The position numbers were made by a program, and so were the translations under genes. Shown here one piece after another: positions 8,964-18,854 of a DNA stretch of 18,854 bases; positions within the stretch are counted from its first letter, which is position 1; every line of letters begins with the position of its first letter. The notes under the pieces are model-generated. The model searched no databases and was not told where the DNA came from. It was given only the letters and a program-made list of their open reading frames with translations. Source of the DNA: Nymphaea colorata (Eukaryota; Streptophyta; Magnoliopsida; Nymphaeales; Nymphaeaceae). The DNA lies in assembly GCF_008831285.2 (NCBI RefSeq), contig NW_022205225.1, positions 27,501 through 46,354 on the forward strand, read 5' to 3'.

Positions 8964-10974
8964 TTATAGCGAAACAAGTTGGGAAGAAGTTGTCAATAAT
9001 AGATTACCGAGAGCAATAGGTAAAAGAGATTTCCACCCAAGATTTAATAGTTGATCCATTCTCAGCCTAGGTAAAGTCCATCTTGTTGAGATAGGAATGA
9101 ACAGGAACAAATAAGCTTTAGCTAATGTAATGAGGAGACTAATTGTTGTTCCAAAGACTTCACTAGTTTTATTTATTTCGAAAAGTTCAGTAATTGGTAT
9201 ATATGGAATAGGAAGATTCCACCCTCCCAAGTACAGAACTGTTACGAATAATGAAGAAACTAGTAAATTGAGGTAAGAAGCAACATAAAATAAACCAAAT
9301 TTGATACCTGAATATTCAGTTTGATAACCTGCTACTAATTCCTCCTCGGCTTCCGGTAAATCAAAGGGCAATCTCTCGCATTCTGCTAGTGAAGAAATTA
9401 TAAAAACTATGAACCCTATAGGTTGACGCCAAAGATTCCACCCCCAAAAACCATATTTTGACTGCGCCTCAACTATATCAACCGTACTTGAACTGTTAGA
9501 TAATCATAGTCGATGATAACATCACTGTTCCCATCTCTATTCCAGAACCGTACATGAGACCTCAGCTTCATACGGCTCCTCAATGGTCACGAATAAATCT
9601 AAGGTATGCTTCGGTATTACATCGGCATACCATAGGAAAAAGAAAGATGAATCAAAATGCTCATAAGTGAACTAGACCAGTGGGATTCTGTCCGCGATAA
9701 GATAATAACAAATAAAAAGTACACTTCTGAATCCATCTCATCCTTTATTCTTTTTGCTGAGTTTCTTGTTCAGTAATAACTTAACTCGATCTTTCCATAA
9801 GATACAATAAATAGTCAATCCATTTTTCCTTCCTGTTCTTCTCTTCTTTCTCAGAAGGACTATACTATATAAATAAAGGATTACTTCGTTCCTGATAGTT
9901 ATTTTTAAATCAGTGGATAGGAGCTATACTCTGGATCGGGATCACGGGGAAGTACTTTTTGATCATTTCTACCAACTTCAAGCCCTCATTATGACTCCTT
10001 TTATGTAATGTCAAAATATCCGTTTGGATACGTTACATTATCTCCATTACTAATCTTTGTGTACCTTGGTGTTCCTAACCGTCCACTCAGTTTTGGTGGA
10101 TCCTCGGTATGGTAATAAATACAAGAGTAAAAATTCCATACAGTTGATCTTTTGCGCCCGCTTCAAGTCCTGATGGCTAATCGATACTTGGGGTAAACAG
10201 CTTCCGCTGCTTATGTTTAGCTCCACTTTACTCTCGTACGTAGGTAATGAGACTCGATCTTCTTACTGCGAATTCATAAGCAGTTTTGTTTCACTCATAT
10301 AACTATCTGGTTTAGTTCATAGATCCCAGTGATGAATAAAAAAGAGTTCTATCTATATATTCAATCAACCAACTTCTTTCCTAGAAAAGCAAAGAAAGAG
10401 GTAGGAGTGCGTATTCCAACGAATCACACGTAGAGATATTGATAACACACATGGAGTTAACGGTATTTCATAACTTATAGATTGAGCAGCAGCTCGTAAA
10501 CCACCTGAAAAGGAATATTTATTATTTGATCCATATCCGGACATAAGAAGTCCGATAGGGGCAATACTTGAAATAGCGATCCATAGAGAAACACCTATAC
10601 TGAGATCGGTTAGTACAAGGTGATGGCCAAAGGGAATTACTGAATAACTCAGTAGAATTGATACGACCGCTACGGATGGGCCGACACTAAATAAACGAAT
10701 ATCTCCTCTAGATGGAAGAAGATCTTCTTTGAAAGTAGTTTGACCCCATCCGCTAGAGCTTGAAGAATGCCCAGGGGGCCGGCATACTCAGGACCAATTC
10801 GTCGTTGTATCCCTGCAGATATTTTTCTTCTAGCCACACAATTACTAATACCCCTATTGTGATTCCCAATACAAGAGTAACAATAGGTACAAGTAACCAT
10901 ATGAGCCCATAGGCCTCTTTTGAGGATTCCGATCTGAAAAAAGAATTGATAGCTTGTGCTTCTTCAATTATCAT
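8964..10974 (-). CDS. ndhA: ndhA, NDH complex subunit 1, two exons, two frameshifts in exon 1
   Basis: NdhA is the membrane subunit (NuoH/ND1 type) joining the membrane and stromal arms of the NDH complex. Exon 1 is 10974-10430 and exon 2 is 9502-8964 (539 bases, the usual size). The ATG at 10974 ([13 protein letters not shown]) is one base after the ndhH stop, a conserved arrangement. Exon 1 is 545 bases, two short of what the splice phase needs, and two breaks explain this. At plus 10828-10829, two T stand for three (after VIVWLE). At 10732-10734, three A stand for four (after DGVKLL). Conserved protein runs through all three frames: [40 protein letters not shown], then in exon 2 [40 protein letters not shown] and [16 protein letters not shown]. 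Exon 2 is intact. Confidence 0.94.
9503..10429 (-). other. ndhA group II intron
   Basis: This 927-base intron lies between ndhA exons in codon phase 1. Its 5' end reads GTGTGATTCGTTGG, the plastid group II GUGYG consensus, at 10429 downward. A canonical 34-base domain V lies at 9545-9578 on the minus strand: it begins GAGCCGTATGAAG and ends TGTACGGTTC. A domain VI-like tail runs up to ...CGACTATGAT at 9503. No maturase frame is present, as expected; splicing would depend on nuclear-encoded factors. The ribozyme core looks undamaged. Confidence 0.93.
9545..9578 (-). ncRNA. Group II intron domain V (ndhA intron)
   Basis: The 34-base hairpin has strand ends GAGCCGTATGA and TCATGTACGGTTC, a bulge and a short apical loop. 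This is the catalytic core of group II introns. All the expected pairs are present, so the intron looks functional. Confidence 0.9.
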
Positions 10975-10975
10975 T

Positions 10976-12154
10976 TCAACGATCAACTTCTCCCATAATG
11001 ATATCTATACTACCTAGTATTGTCATAATATCAGCCAATTTCATTCTTTTAACTAGCTGAGGAAGAATTTGCAAATTGATGAAACCGGGTGGACGTATTT
11101 TCCATCTCCAAGGAAAAACACTATTATCTCCTATCAGAAAAATACCTAATTCTCCCTTTGGGGCTTCTACTCTCACATAAAGTTCTTGTTTTGACAATTC
11201 AAAACTGGGAGAAGGCTTTTTACTAATGAATCGATATTCAAAGTCGTTCAATTCTGAATCTTTTGTTCCAGCAAAGCGTCGGAATTCTAAATTTTCATAA
11301 GGTCCCCCCGGAATTCCTTCCAGAGCCTGTTGAATAATTTTGATGGATTCCGTCATTTCGCCAATTCTTACTAAATAACGAGCTAATGAGTCTCCTTCTT
11401 TTGCCATTGGACTTCCCAATCGAATTCATCATAACACTCATACCGATCGACTTTACGAAGGTCCCATTGGATTCCGGAAGCTCGTAGCATTGGTCCTGAT
11501 AAACCCCAATTTATGGCTTCCTCTCCCCCAATAAAACCTACCCCTTCAACTCGTTCCAAAAAGATGGGATTGCGCGTAATAAGCTTTTGATATTCAACAA
11601 CTCCCGTTAAAAATAATCGCAGAAATCTAAACATTTATCTATCCAGCCATGAGGTAAATCAGCAGCTACCCCCCCGATACGGAAATAATTATGCATCATT
11701 CGCATACCTGTGGCAGCTTCGAATAGATCATATAACAATTCCCTCTCTCTGAAAATATAGAAGAAAGGAGTCTGCGCACCGATATCGGCCATAAAAGGTC
11801 CAAGCCATAACAAATGCGAAGCTATACGACTCAACTCCAGCATAATTACCCTAATATAGCTGGCTCTTTTAGGTACTTGAATATTTCCCAATTCCTCAGG
11901 TGCATTAACGGTTATTGCCTCCGTGAACATAGTAGCTAAATAATCCCAACGTGTTACATAAGGTAGATATTGTATAATTGTTCGGTTTTCCGCAATTTTT
12001 CCATTCCTCTGTGTAAATAACCCAATATGGGTTCACAGTCGATAACATCTTCGCCATCTAGAGTAACAATGAGTCGAAGAACACCATGCATTGACGGGTG
12101 GTGAGGACCCATATTGACCACGAGGAGGTCTTTTCTTGCGTCTGGTACAGTCAT
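10976..12154 (-). CDS. ndhH: ndhH, NDH complex 49-kDa subunit, three frameshifts
   Basis: NdhH is the stromal 49-kDa-type (NuoD) subunit of the NDH connecting arm. The start at 12154 ([20 protein letters not shown]) and the end [18 protein letters not shown] match the family. The span is 1179 bases, three short of the usual 1182 (393 residues). Three breaks account for this. At 11996-12000, five T stand for six, after HRGMEK. At 11609-11613, five A stand for six, after CDYF. At 11399-11402, four T stand for five, after VQWQK. Conserved protein occupies each successive frame without a gap: [80 protein letters not shown]. The stop at 10976-10978 is one base from the ndhA ATG. There are no nonsense substitutions. 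Confidence 0.94.
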
Positions 12155-12163
12155 ATGTTTTTA

Positions 12164-12217
12164 TTCTCCGATTCCAATTCATTATTCCATTTCTCCGATC
12201 CCAATTCATTATTCCAT
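12164..12217. repeat. 27-bp tandem duplication in the ndhH leader
   Basis: TTCTCCGATTCCAATTCATT plus ATTCCAT (12164-12190) is repeated at 12191-12217 with a single T-to-C difference. It starts 10 bases upstream of the ndhH start codon, so it lies in the 5' leader or rps15-ndhH spacer. A duplication that close to a translation start could alter the leader structure. It is probably slippage-derived and may vary in copy number. Confidence 0.9.
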
Positions 12218-12292
12218 GAATTCCTGAAAATGAAACGAGGTTCATCCAAATTCAAGATCTAATGAACCGAATAACTCAAACGAATTTCCAAA

Positions 12293-12556
12293 CTAACCAG
12301 TTTTTGGTTCTCGAATACCCAATTGACCAATTAATTCCCTATAACGCACTCGATTTTTCTTTGATAAATAAACCAGCAGTCGTTGGCGTTTCCCCAGAAT
12401 TTTCCGCAGACCCCTCTGAGATAAATAGTCTCTTCTGTGCAGTTTCAAATGTGAAGTAAGTCTCTCTATCTTATTGGTAAAATTAAATACTTGGAATTCA
12501 ACAGAACCCCTTTTTTCTTCTTGTGGAATAACGGATATGGGCGAATTCTTTACCAT
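12293..12556 (-). CDS. rps15: rps15, plastid ribosomal protein uS15
   Basis: Rps15 binds 16S rRNA in the plastid small ribosomal subunit. The frame is intact at 87 residues, near the usual 90. It starts [20 protein letters not shown] at 12556 and contains the family signature [20 protein letters not shown] followed by [20 protein letters not shown]. It ends GIREPKTG. The small shortfall is a two- to three-residue gap in the N-terminal EEKEENRGSVE region. It is the first gene of the NDH operon on this strand, with ycf1 upstream. Confidence 0.97.
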   Translation of the reverse strand: MVKNSPISVIPQEEKRGSVEFQVFNFTNKIERLTSHLKLHRRDYLSQRGLRKILGKRQRLLVYLSKKNRVRYRELIGQLGIREPKTG

Positions 12557-12996
12557 ACAAATAAATTCTTCTCTTTTTTCTTTTTGTTCCCACGGATATA
12601 AATCTTCCCAATCAAGAATAATAATACCATTTATTTTGTTCTGGTGTACACAATAATCTGGATTGATTCATATATTACTCTTTTTTCTATCAAACAAATC
12701 AAAATGAATATGAATAAATAATAACAATAAATTTATTCAGATACAAAGGGATGGTATATTCCTGGGCTCACGAAACAGAATGAAAGGGAAAGGGACCTAA
12801 AAAGATTCTGTCGATTCATTCCTAGGTCCAATTGATATGTGACTGAATCTTGTGTATCAGAGTCTAACTGACTGAATCTTGTGTATCAGAGTCTAACTGA
12901 CTGAATCTTGTGTATCAGAGTCTAACATAAGGTATGTATTTATTTGCATGTTCTCATATACCAGGCGCGTGATAAAGAGGGAAATTGATTGTAACA
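12557..12996. other. rps15-ycf1 spacer
   Basis: This 440-bp AT-rich spacer should hold the rps15 promoter and the 3' end of ycf1. Its main feature is the 29-bp triple repeat at 12841-12926. Open frames here (for example 12474-12656 on the plus strand) are antisense shadows and show no similarity to known proteins. Confidence 0.8.
12841..12926. repeat. 29-bp tandem repeat, about three copies
   Basis: The unit GACTGAATCTTGTGTATCAG plus AGTCTAACT occurs at 12841-12869, 12870-12898 and 12899-12926, the last lacking one terminal base. The copies are otherwise identical, which points to recent slippage expansion. Such spacer minisatellites often differ in copy number within a species. Confidence 0.95.
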
Positions 12997-15900
12997 TCAG
13001 CGAATTCCAAATTGCTTATACATATGGATCCTTGACATACTGAAACGACTCCCATTATTGGTATCAAACCAATAACGATTCATACAGGCTAAATCTTCTA
13101 ATCGATGAGTGGGCCAAAGAAACACTTTCCATTTTAGAGAGTTATTTGTATCTGTATCAAAATGCTTATCCCTATTTACAATTTCTCAAACCCCTGCGCA
13201 TTAGTCTTAGCTCTATTGCAAAATACTGGATTCTTATTCACAAGGTTCCTATTTCGGTAATTGAAACGGCTTATAATTCTCAATTCTCTACGATGGCTAG
13301 GAGATAAAATATGTTCAGGAACAAGCAAATCATAATTATTATTGTCCCCATTCACACGCACTCCTCCGTGTCGTGCAATCGAGCCATTCAAGTCATTCTT
13401 ATCAATATGTTTTTTTACCTGGTATCCTCGATTAGTTTGGTACTGAACCTTATGGGTCAATGAAATAGCTATGGTTTGATACATAATCGAAATTCCATCC
13501 CATTTGATAGACAAACGAACCGGTTCAACAATAAATATTCCCCTTTTTATCAATTCTGGAAGAGACAAATCCTTATTAATCAGCATTACATCTAGACCCA
13601 TTTCTCCTCTTTGAATAGAGGATATAGCAATTTCATTCGGATTCATAAGTCTAAGCAGTAGACAATATACCTTGATATTATTGGTCATTCTTTGATTGAA
13701 AGAATCACCCCATCGGAGTTGAAAAAGAAAATATTTTTTCAAAAATAAGTCTAGTTCCGCTTCCTTCTTGCTCTTGAATTTCTTTTTCTTTCTGCGTTTC
13801 TTAATATCTGAACCCGCGGAATTTGCTCCAACATCTTTTTTTGGTTTCTTATATCAGATATAAGATTTCCTTGGTGCTGTCGTTCTTTCTCGTCCCGGTT
13901 CCCATTCTCTAATTCAAGATATCCCTTTTGATTAGATTCTACTTTTGGTTTTGGATTAAATCTTTCTTTTTGATTAGATTCCACCTTTGGATCTATATAA
14001 AGATCGCTTGTTTTGTTTCCATGAAATCAAATAGAAGCAATTTGATTGGTATGATCCACGGATTAGTCTTATATCGATCGTAAAGCGGCACAAATTCTGG
14101 TAAGAACCAAGGGCGCAGATTCGATATAGTATGATCTAACATTTGTTCATTCATTCCCATCCAATCAAAAATAACTCTTTTTGCTTTGTTTGGATTTCTT
14201 GATGAATTCTGATATAAAGATAAAGAATATCTTTCTTATTGGTCCCAGTCTTAGTAGTTTTCTTTTTTTTATTAATGAAAGTTCTGATACCCGTACTAGT
14301 CCTAGTTTCAATATTGTTTCTAGGGTAAAATTGGTGATTCTCAATTCCAAATATTTCTATCTAGATTTGGATCCCTATCAATTGTATATTTATCTTCTAG
14401 GCTATCATTATAGTTGTAGCATAAAACGATTTGTATTTATGTGTATTGTAATTAGAAATCTCTCCGTGCCTGTTTACTTGTAATGGTGATCCATAAATAT
14501 TGGAGTCTTTCACATCTTCATAATTAAGATATTTATATGATAAAAGATCATATCTGTAGTGTTTTTTAATTTTTTTTCGCAACTCGGACTCTTCAATAAG
14601 TCCAATTTATATTTATAATAATCCTTTTACCGGAATGAATTAATTGGTCTTTTTCTTCATATGAACCCAATTTTGGTGAGTCGTTATTTTTAATCGTAAA
14701 ATGCTGATTGACTTCTTTCTCCATTTAGAGGTGCTAATCTAGACCATTTGTCATGGGAGAAATTGTATTGATAATGGCTCTTTAACCAGTTTTTCCATTC
14801 ACTCATTCCAGAATTCCGCAGTTTCTTGTGTTTTGATTCTGAATCAAATATTCCTCGTGTATGGAAATAGTCATGGAAATAGTCTTTTATTCTATCCTTA
14901 ATAAAAGGATATGTTCTGTAGTAATGAAATATGGATTCTGACTTATATTGTTACTAACTTGGGTTTGCAATAATTTGTAAAACACATAGGCTTGAGACAA
15001 AGAAGATAAGTCGCAGTAAATCGGTGAATTACTATCACTACTTATATTAGTAGTATAAGTAGAAAGAGATTTTACAGTCGAAATGAAGGGAATTATATTT
15101 GGATTCGTTTCATTAGTATCCTTTTCCTTTATTTCGTCATTGTAAGTGTATCCATTTAAAGTATTTTTGTTGAGTCAAGAAAAATTGTGCATTGATCCTG
15201 TAAATGTTAGTGATACATAGAAGGATACCCATGTATATTCTTTCAATGAAAGATTTCATAAAGAGTTCCATTTAGAGATTAATGGGGCACTTCTTCTTTT
15301 TTTAGATATTTGAAAATATGTTTCCGTGATTCGGTTCTTTTATTACTAAAATTTCCCTTGTTAGTACTAATATCTATATCCTCAATATCTGGAGTTAGAG
15401 GTTTTTTTTTCTTGTCTTTTCTAATCTTTCTACTTGATCCCAGATTTGGTTGTCTTATCAGCCAGATCATTAATTTTCTTTCTATCAGTGAATCATTGTC
15501 CAATCTCCGGATACAATTATAATGGGTGATTCATGGATGATTTTTTTGGAATCTTTCTCATTTTGACTTGGTTCTTCATTTTGACTTGGGTCATAGACTC
15601 GCGTCACTAAGAAAAGAGTTTCTTCACTTTTCTTTTATAAATAGAACTATTTGATAATCCATCTTATTTTTCGTTGAGATCTTTAGAAAACCTTTTATGT
15701 TGTCTTTATAATTCTTAGAAAGAAAAACCTGTCTTTTGACTTTTCTAATTTTTTTTCGAGTGTTTTATTAATGGTTCAAAAAGAAAGGTTTTTTCGGGGA
15801 GAGCCAAAGGGGACTTCTGTTCCATCCCCCAGATCGTTAAAAACAGAAATTTTTTGTTTTTTTCTTAGATCCTTATGATGGGATCGTAGCTTTTTTCTAT

Positions 15901-16547
15901 GCCAAGGTTTCAGAGAGAAAGGAAATAGGATTTTTATCTGAATACCGTCTGTTAACCAATCTTTTGGAAATTCTGTTTCCGATAATTGAACACCATTATA
16001 TGTGCATTTGACATGCATTTCCCTACTCCATTCGGTCAAATCTTCATACCACTCAGGGAATGAAATAATAACATACGACCAATATTTTAACTATTATCAA
16101 TGAAGGTAATATGATGTATTTCGAAGAATCGAGTGGGTTACTAATATGGAACTCCTTATTGCTTGAGCAAATATAATATATCCCAAGTTTCTGCTATTGC
16201 TATCCGTTCCTCCTCCTGTCTTTATCCTCTTTTCTTTTATACTCCTCTTCGTGTTCTTTCTCCATTTTCTCTTTCTCTTTTGCCCCTTCACCCACATAAT
16301 CAGATGTTTGTATTTTGGGCTTTTTCCTCCATCCAATTCCTAAAATGAGGTTCATCATCCTTGAGATATCAAAAGAAAACAAAGGTGTTTTGTCTATTCT
16401 GTCAAAAAAAAGGGGGAGTGTACATCTGTTTGAAACATTTCCCAAGTGACTGTTTTACGTCTTTGAGCCCGCATCGACCCTTTGATTATATCACGACGAA
16501 AATCTGATTGTTGCGAGTAACGTATCAAGGCCATTTCATGTTCTTCT

Positions 16548-16646
16548 GCTTGATCACCATTTCCTTTTCCTCTTTGATCACCATTTTGGCTTGATCACCC
16601 TTTTCTTTTTGGCTTGATCACCATTTCCTTTTCCTCTTTGATCACC
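16548..16646. repeat. GDQ-coding repeat inside ycf1
   Basis: TGATCACC, which encodes GDQ on the minus strand, recurs at 16551, 16575, 16592, 16615 and 16639. The exact 35-bp block 16548-16582 returns at 16612-16646. The translated units are of the type GDQRGKGN and GDQAKKKR, eight residues long, charged and presumably disordered. They lie in the variable middle of ycf1, just upstream (minus strand, N-terminal side) of the conserved [20 protein letters not shown] stretch. Confidence 0.85.
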
Positions 16647-16697
16647 TTTTCGACTTGATCATCACTATTTTTTCTTGATTACTATCGGTGGTATTAC

Positions 16698-16781
16698 TGA
16701 TATTATCAGTAGTATTATTGATATATCATTGGTATAATGATATTATCAGTGGTAGTATTGATGATATATCATTGGTATTAA
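16698..16781. repeat. AT-rich duplicated block inside ycf1
   Basis: Two similar copies lie head to tail. The first, 16698-16737, begins TGATATTATCAGTAGTA. The second, 16738-16781, begins TGATATTATCAGTGGTA and has an extra GAT and one extra T. The block lies in the variable Asn/Asp/Ile-rich part of ycf1, next to the GDQ repeats and the acidic run. Confidence 0.8.
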
Positions 16782-18688
16782 TGATATTAGTATCCTCATC
16801 GGTATCAGTGTCAGTATAAATTACTACACGTTTGGCTTTCTTGAACGAATCCCGTGATCCTCTGTGGATTCTTCCTGATCATCTTCTTCCTCCTCCTCCT
16901 CCTCTTCTTCAAAATCCAAATCAGAAGTCAGTTTGTATAACCATCGAGGAACCTTTTCTTAATTCTTCAATTTGAAGATTACTCATTTTTTGATCATTCG
17001 GATCAGCTCTAACCATATCGAATACTTTTCTTCTCCCCCAAAAGCAAATTGTTTGAAACGAGTTCTTGATTTCTCAGCTTCTTCAGCTTCTTCTGTAAAT
17101 TCACCAATTGAGACTGATGAATCCTCAATGCCTGTAGATAATGATTTTACGTCAAGTTTATATATTTCGTGTTCCAATTCTCGTTCAAACTCTCGATAAT
17201 CCTTGGAAAAAAGGATACCATGAATCTTATTTATCCAAGCCATTTGGTAGACCCCCGTGTGAGGTAGTTGAATCATTCCTAATTGAATATAAATACCCTT
17301 TTTTATTGTTCCACGATAAGGTCCGTTCAAAAGAGGATCATAAAACTTAGGTAAGCATTCTTGTTCCTCTTCATCATTGCACAATCTGGCTCTTTTTCGA
17401 CCACATCGAGGATAAGAGATCCTTTGTCTATAGCTTCAATTCGATTTATGAATCGTTCCTTAAGTTATCTCTTTGTTTTTAGTGGTCGAAACCCATTCAT
17501 TAGAGAGGGCCTCCGCAGGTAGTTTTTCCGCTGTGCGAAAAGACATCTTTTTTGTATCATTTCAAAAAAAGTAGACAAACTAGGTGGATATGTGAAAGAT
17601 ATTCTTTGCTTTCCATCACTTTCGCATGTATTAAAAAAATATTGAGACATTTCATTCTTACAGCATTTGAAATCGATCATTTCTATATACCGCAGAGGTC
17701 GATTCCATCGTTGATAATCGAAAAGAAGAACAGAAGGATTTTCAATCCATAAAAGTTCATTCTTTCTTCTCTTTCAGGTCGAATCATCTTCTTCCTTCCA
17801 TTCAACCAATCTCCTCTGTTCATATATCTTCTTGTAAAGATTCCACCTTCTTCCTCTTCCAAAGAAATGGAAAGGTCTTCTTCCACGATCTATCTTCTTC
17901 CTGTCTATCTTATTTGTTTCGAAACTGTTTCTATTTCTACATTCCTTCTCTCAGTTTATTCTTTTCTTCCCCTTTTGAACTTTCTTTCAGTTTTAGTTAT
18001 AATGGGTGATGGCATTCTTCCTAGATAGCATATACAGATGATAATAAGAGAATACTAAAGATTGAGATACAGAATTCTCCATTTGACATAAGATATTATT
18101 AGATCTAAAAAGTGCATTAATCTCATTTTTCCCATGCCAAGATAATACTAAGCCAATACATTTCATCAATAACATTGACCAATTAACCAGCCAAAAAAAC
18201 ACTTGTTACAATAAAATCTATTGTTGTATCGAAACATGGAAATGTCGACTAATCTGGTTAAGTTGAACTTGGTAAAATAAAATGGTTGAATAATTGAAAA
18301 ATTAGATTATCAGAATACATATGAATGCTAAGTTAGGAATGAAATTCCCGTGAGTAATCTATAATCAAAAAGGATTTCTTATTGTTCCAGAAGAACAAAA
18401 AATGAAACAAAAGATACGGTATAACTAGACAGTCATGTATGGTCTACTCAATGCTAGATACAAGCGGATAATAGGTCGATATGAATACTATGAACTGTCC
18501 CATAATAAAAGCAGTTGTGCTGATACTTCTTTTCGCTCCCTTCTTCATAACCCGAGTTCTTAGAAGTAAGAATAGGACCTATAGAAATGGGTTAGAAATC
18601 CATAATAAAGTCCGACCATAACGACCGAATTCAATATATTCATCCATAATAATAATAGATTACCGAGTAGACTATATTTCAAAATCAT

Positions 18689-18854
18689 TCATTAACCTCC
18701 CCTTTTTCTGTTGCAACTTATCGATTATTATATGATAATTTCTTAACTTTCCATATATAGAAAATAGAAACAGATAGACTAGAAATGACATTCTTATGCC
18801 AATGATACATCTTCTTCGCATTAAATGACATTCAAACAAATAAAGGAACTGAAT
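18689..18854. other. ycf1 upstream region
   Basis: This AT-rich sequence lies upstream of the ycf1 start. On the minus strand a GGAGGT Shine-Dalgarno-like site at 18695-18700 is spaced 6 bases from the ATG at 18688. A second ATG at 18692 is out of frame and stops within a few codons. trnN-GUU, the usual next gene, is not reached. Confidence 0.7.

Larger units (their letters stand above)
12997..18688 (-). pseudogene. ycf1: ycf1 (Tic214) homologue, full length but disrupted by many frameshifts as read
   Basis: Ycf1/Tic214 is a large plastid-encoded protein with an N-terminal multi-spanning domain, described as part of the inner-envelope import machinery (TIC). The start ATG at 18688 ([20 protein letters not shown]) is followed by [14 protein letters not shown] perfect GGAGGT lies 6 bases upstream (18695-18700). 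Family segments can be followed across 5.7 kb: FQLFNHFILPSS (about 18290), [20 protein letters not shown] (17640), CLPKFYDPLLNGPYRG (17350), an acidic run (16900), [20 protein letters not shown] (16010), [13 protein letters not shown] (14540), [20 protein letters not shown] (13735) and [13 protein letters not shown], ending at 12997. They sit in constantly changing frames. I count at least 20 breaks, nearly all explained by one missing base. Either the sequence is error-rich here or the gene is decaying. Confidence 0.9.

Noticed and set aside
9503-10429. Intron-encoded maturase or other gene in the ndhA intron
   Set aside because: No frame of useful length or similarity is present; the intron is a typical ORF-less plastid group II intron.
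14181-14483. Plus-strand frame of 100 codons
   Set aside because: It is antisense to ycf1 in AT-rich sequence; the minus strand carries clear Ycf1 protein here.
17700-18688. Inverted-repeat/SSC junction inside ycf1
   Set aside because: It is often located here in angiosperms, but the second copy lies outside the window, so the boundary cannot be seen.

Overview
This window is plastid (chloroplast) DNA from a flowering plant, most likely a eudicot. It covers nearly the whole small single-copy (SSC) region. The gene order is the standard angiosperm one: ndhF(-), rpl32(+), trnL-UAG(+), ccsA(+), ndhD(-), psaC(-), ndhE(-), ndhG(-), ndhI(-), ndhA(-, one group II intron), ndhH(-), rps15(-), ycf1(-). 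All calls come from recognising the encoded proteins, the tRNA fold and the intron domain V; no database was searched. I cannot name the species.

Layout. 1-1410 holds the 5' part of ndhF, whose 3' end lies outside the window. A 1.1 kb AT-rich spacer follows, then the only plus-strand block (rpl32, trnL-UAG, ccsA). A perfect 23-bp inverted repeat separates the converging ccsA and ndhD. From about 12.6 kb down to 4.6 kb runs the minus-strand operon rps15-ndhH-ndhA-ndhI-ndhG-ndhE-psaC-ndhD. It encodes thylakoid NDH complex subunits plus the photosystem I iron-sulfur protein PsaC. From 18688 down to 12997 lies a full-length ycf1 (Tic214) homologue. No inverted-repeat boundary or trnN can be seen.

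The striking feature is the state of the reading frames. ccsA, ndhD, psaC, ndhG and rps15 are intact, and rpl32 is open but has a long tail. ndhF (1 break), ndhE (1), ndhI (1), ndhA (2), ndhH (3) and ycf1 (at least 20 by my reading) are interrupted. Each of the eight ndh breaks is explained by loss of exactly one base from a homopolymer run. On either side the protein remains conserved, with no nonsense substitutions and no larger gaps. Three explanations compete: base-calling or assembly errors, very recent loss of NDH function together with ycf1 decay, or a transferred plastid copy in another genome. The pattern favours sequence error, but only raw reads can settle it.

I found no previously undescribed system. 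Beyond the frameshifts, the best leads are the hairpin between ccsA and ndhD, an eight-residue GDQ repeat in ycf1, and several tandem repeats in spacers that could be variable between individuals.
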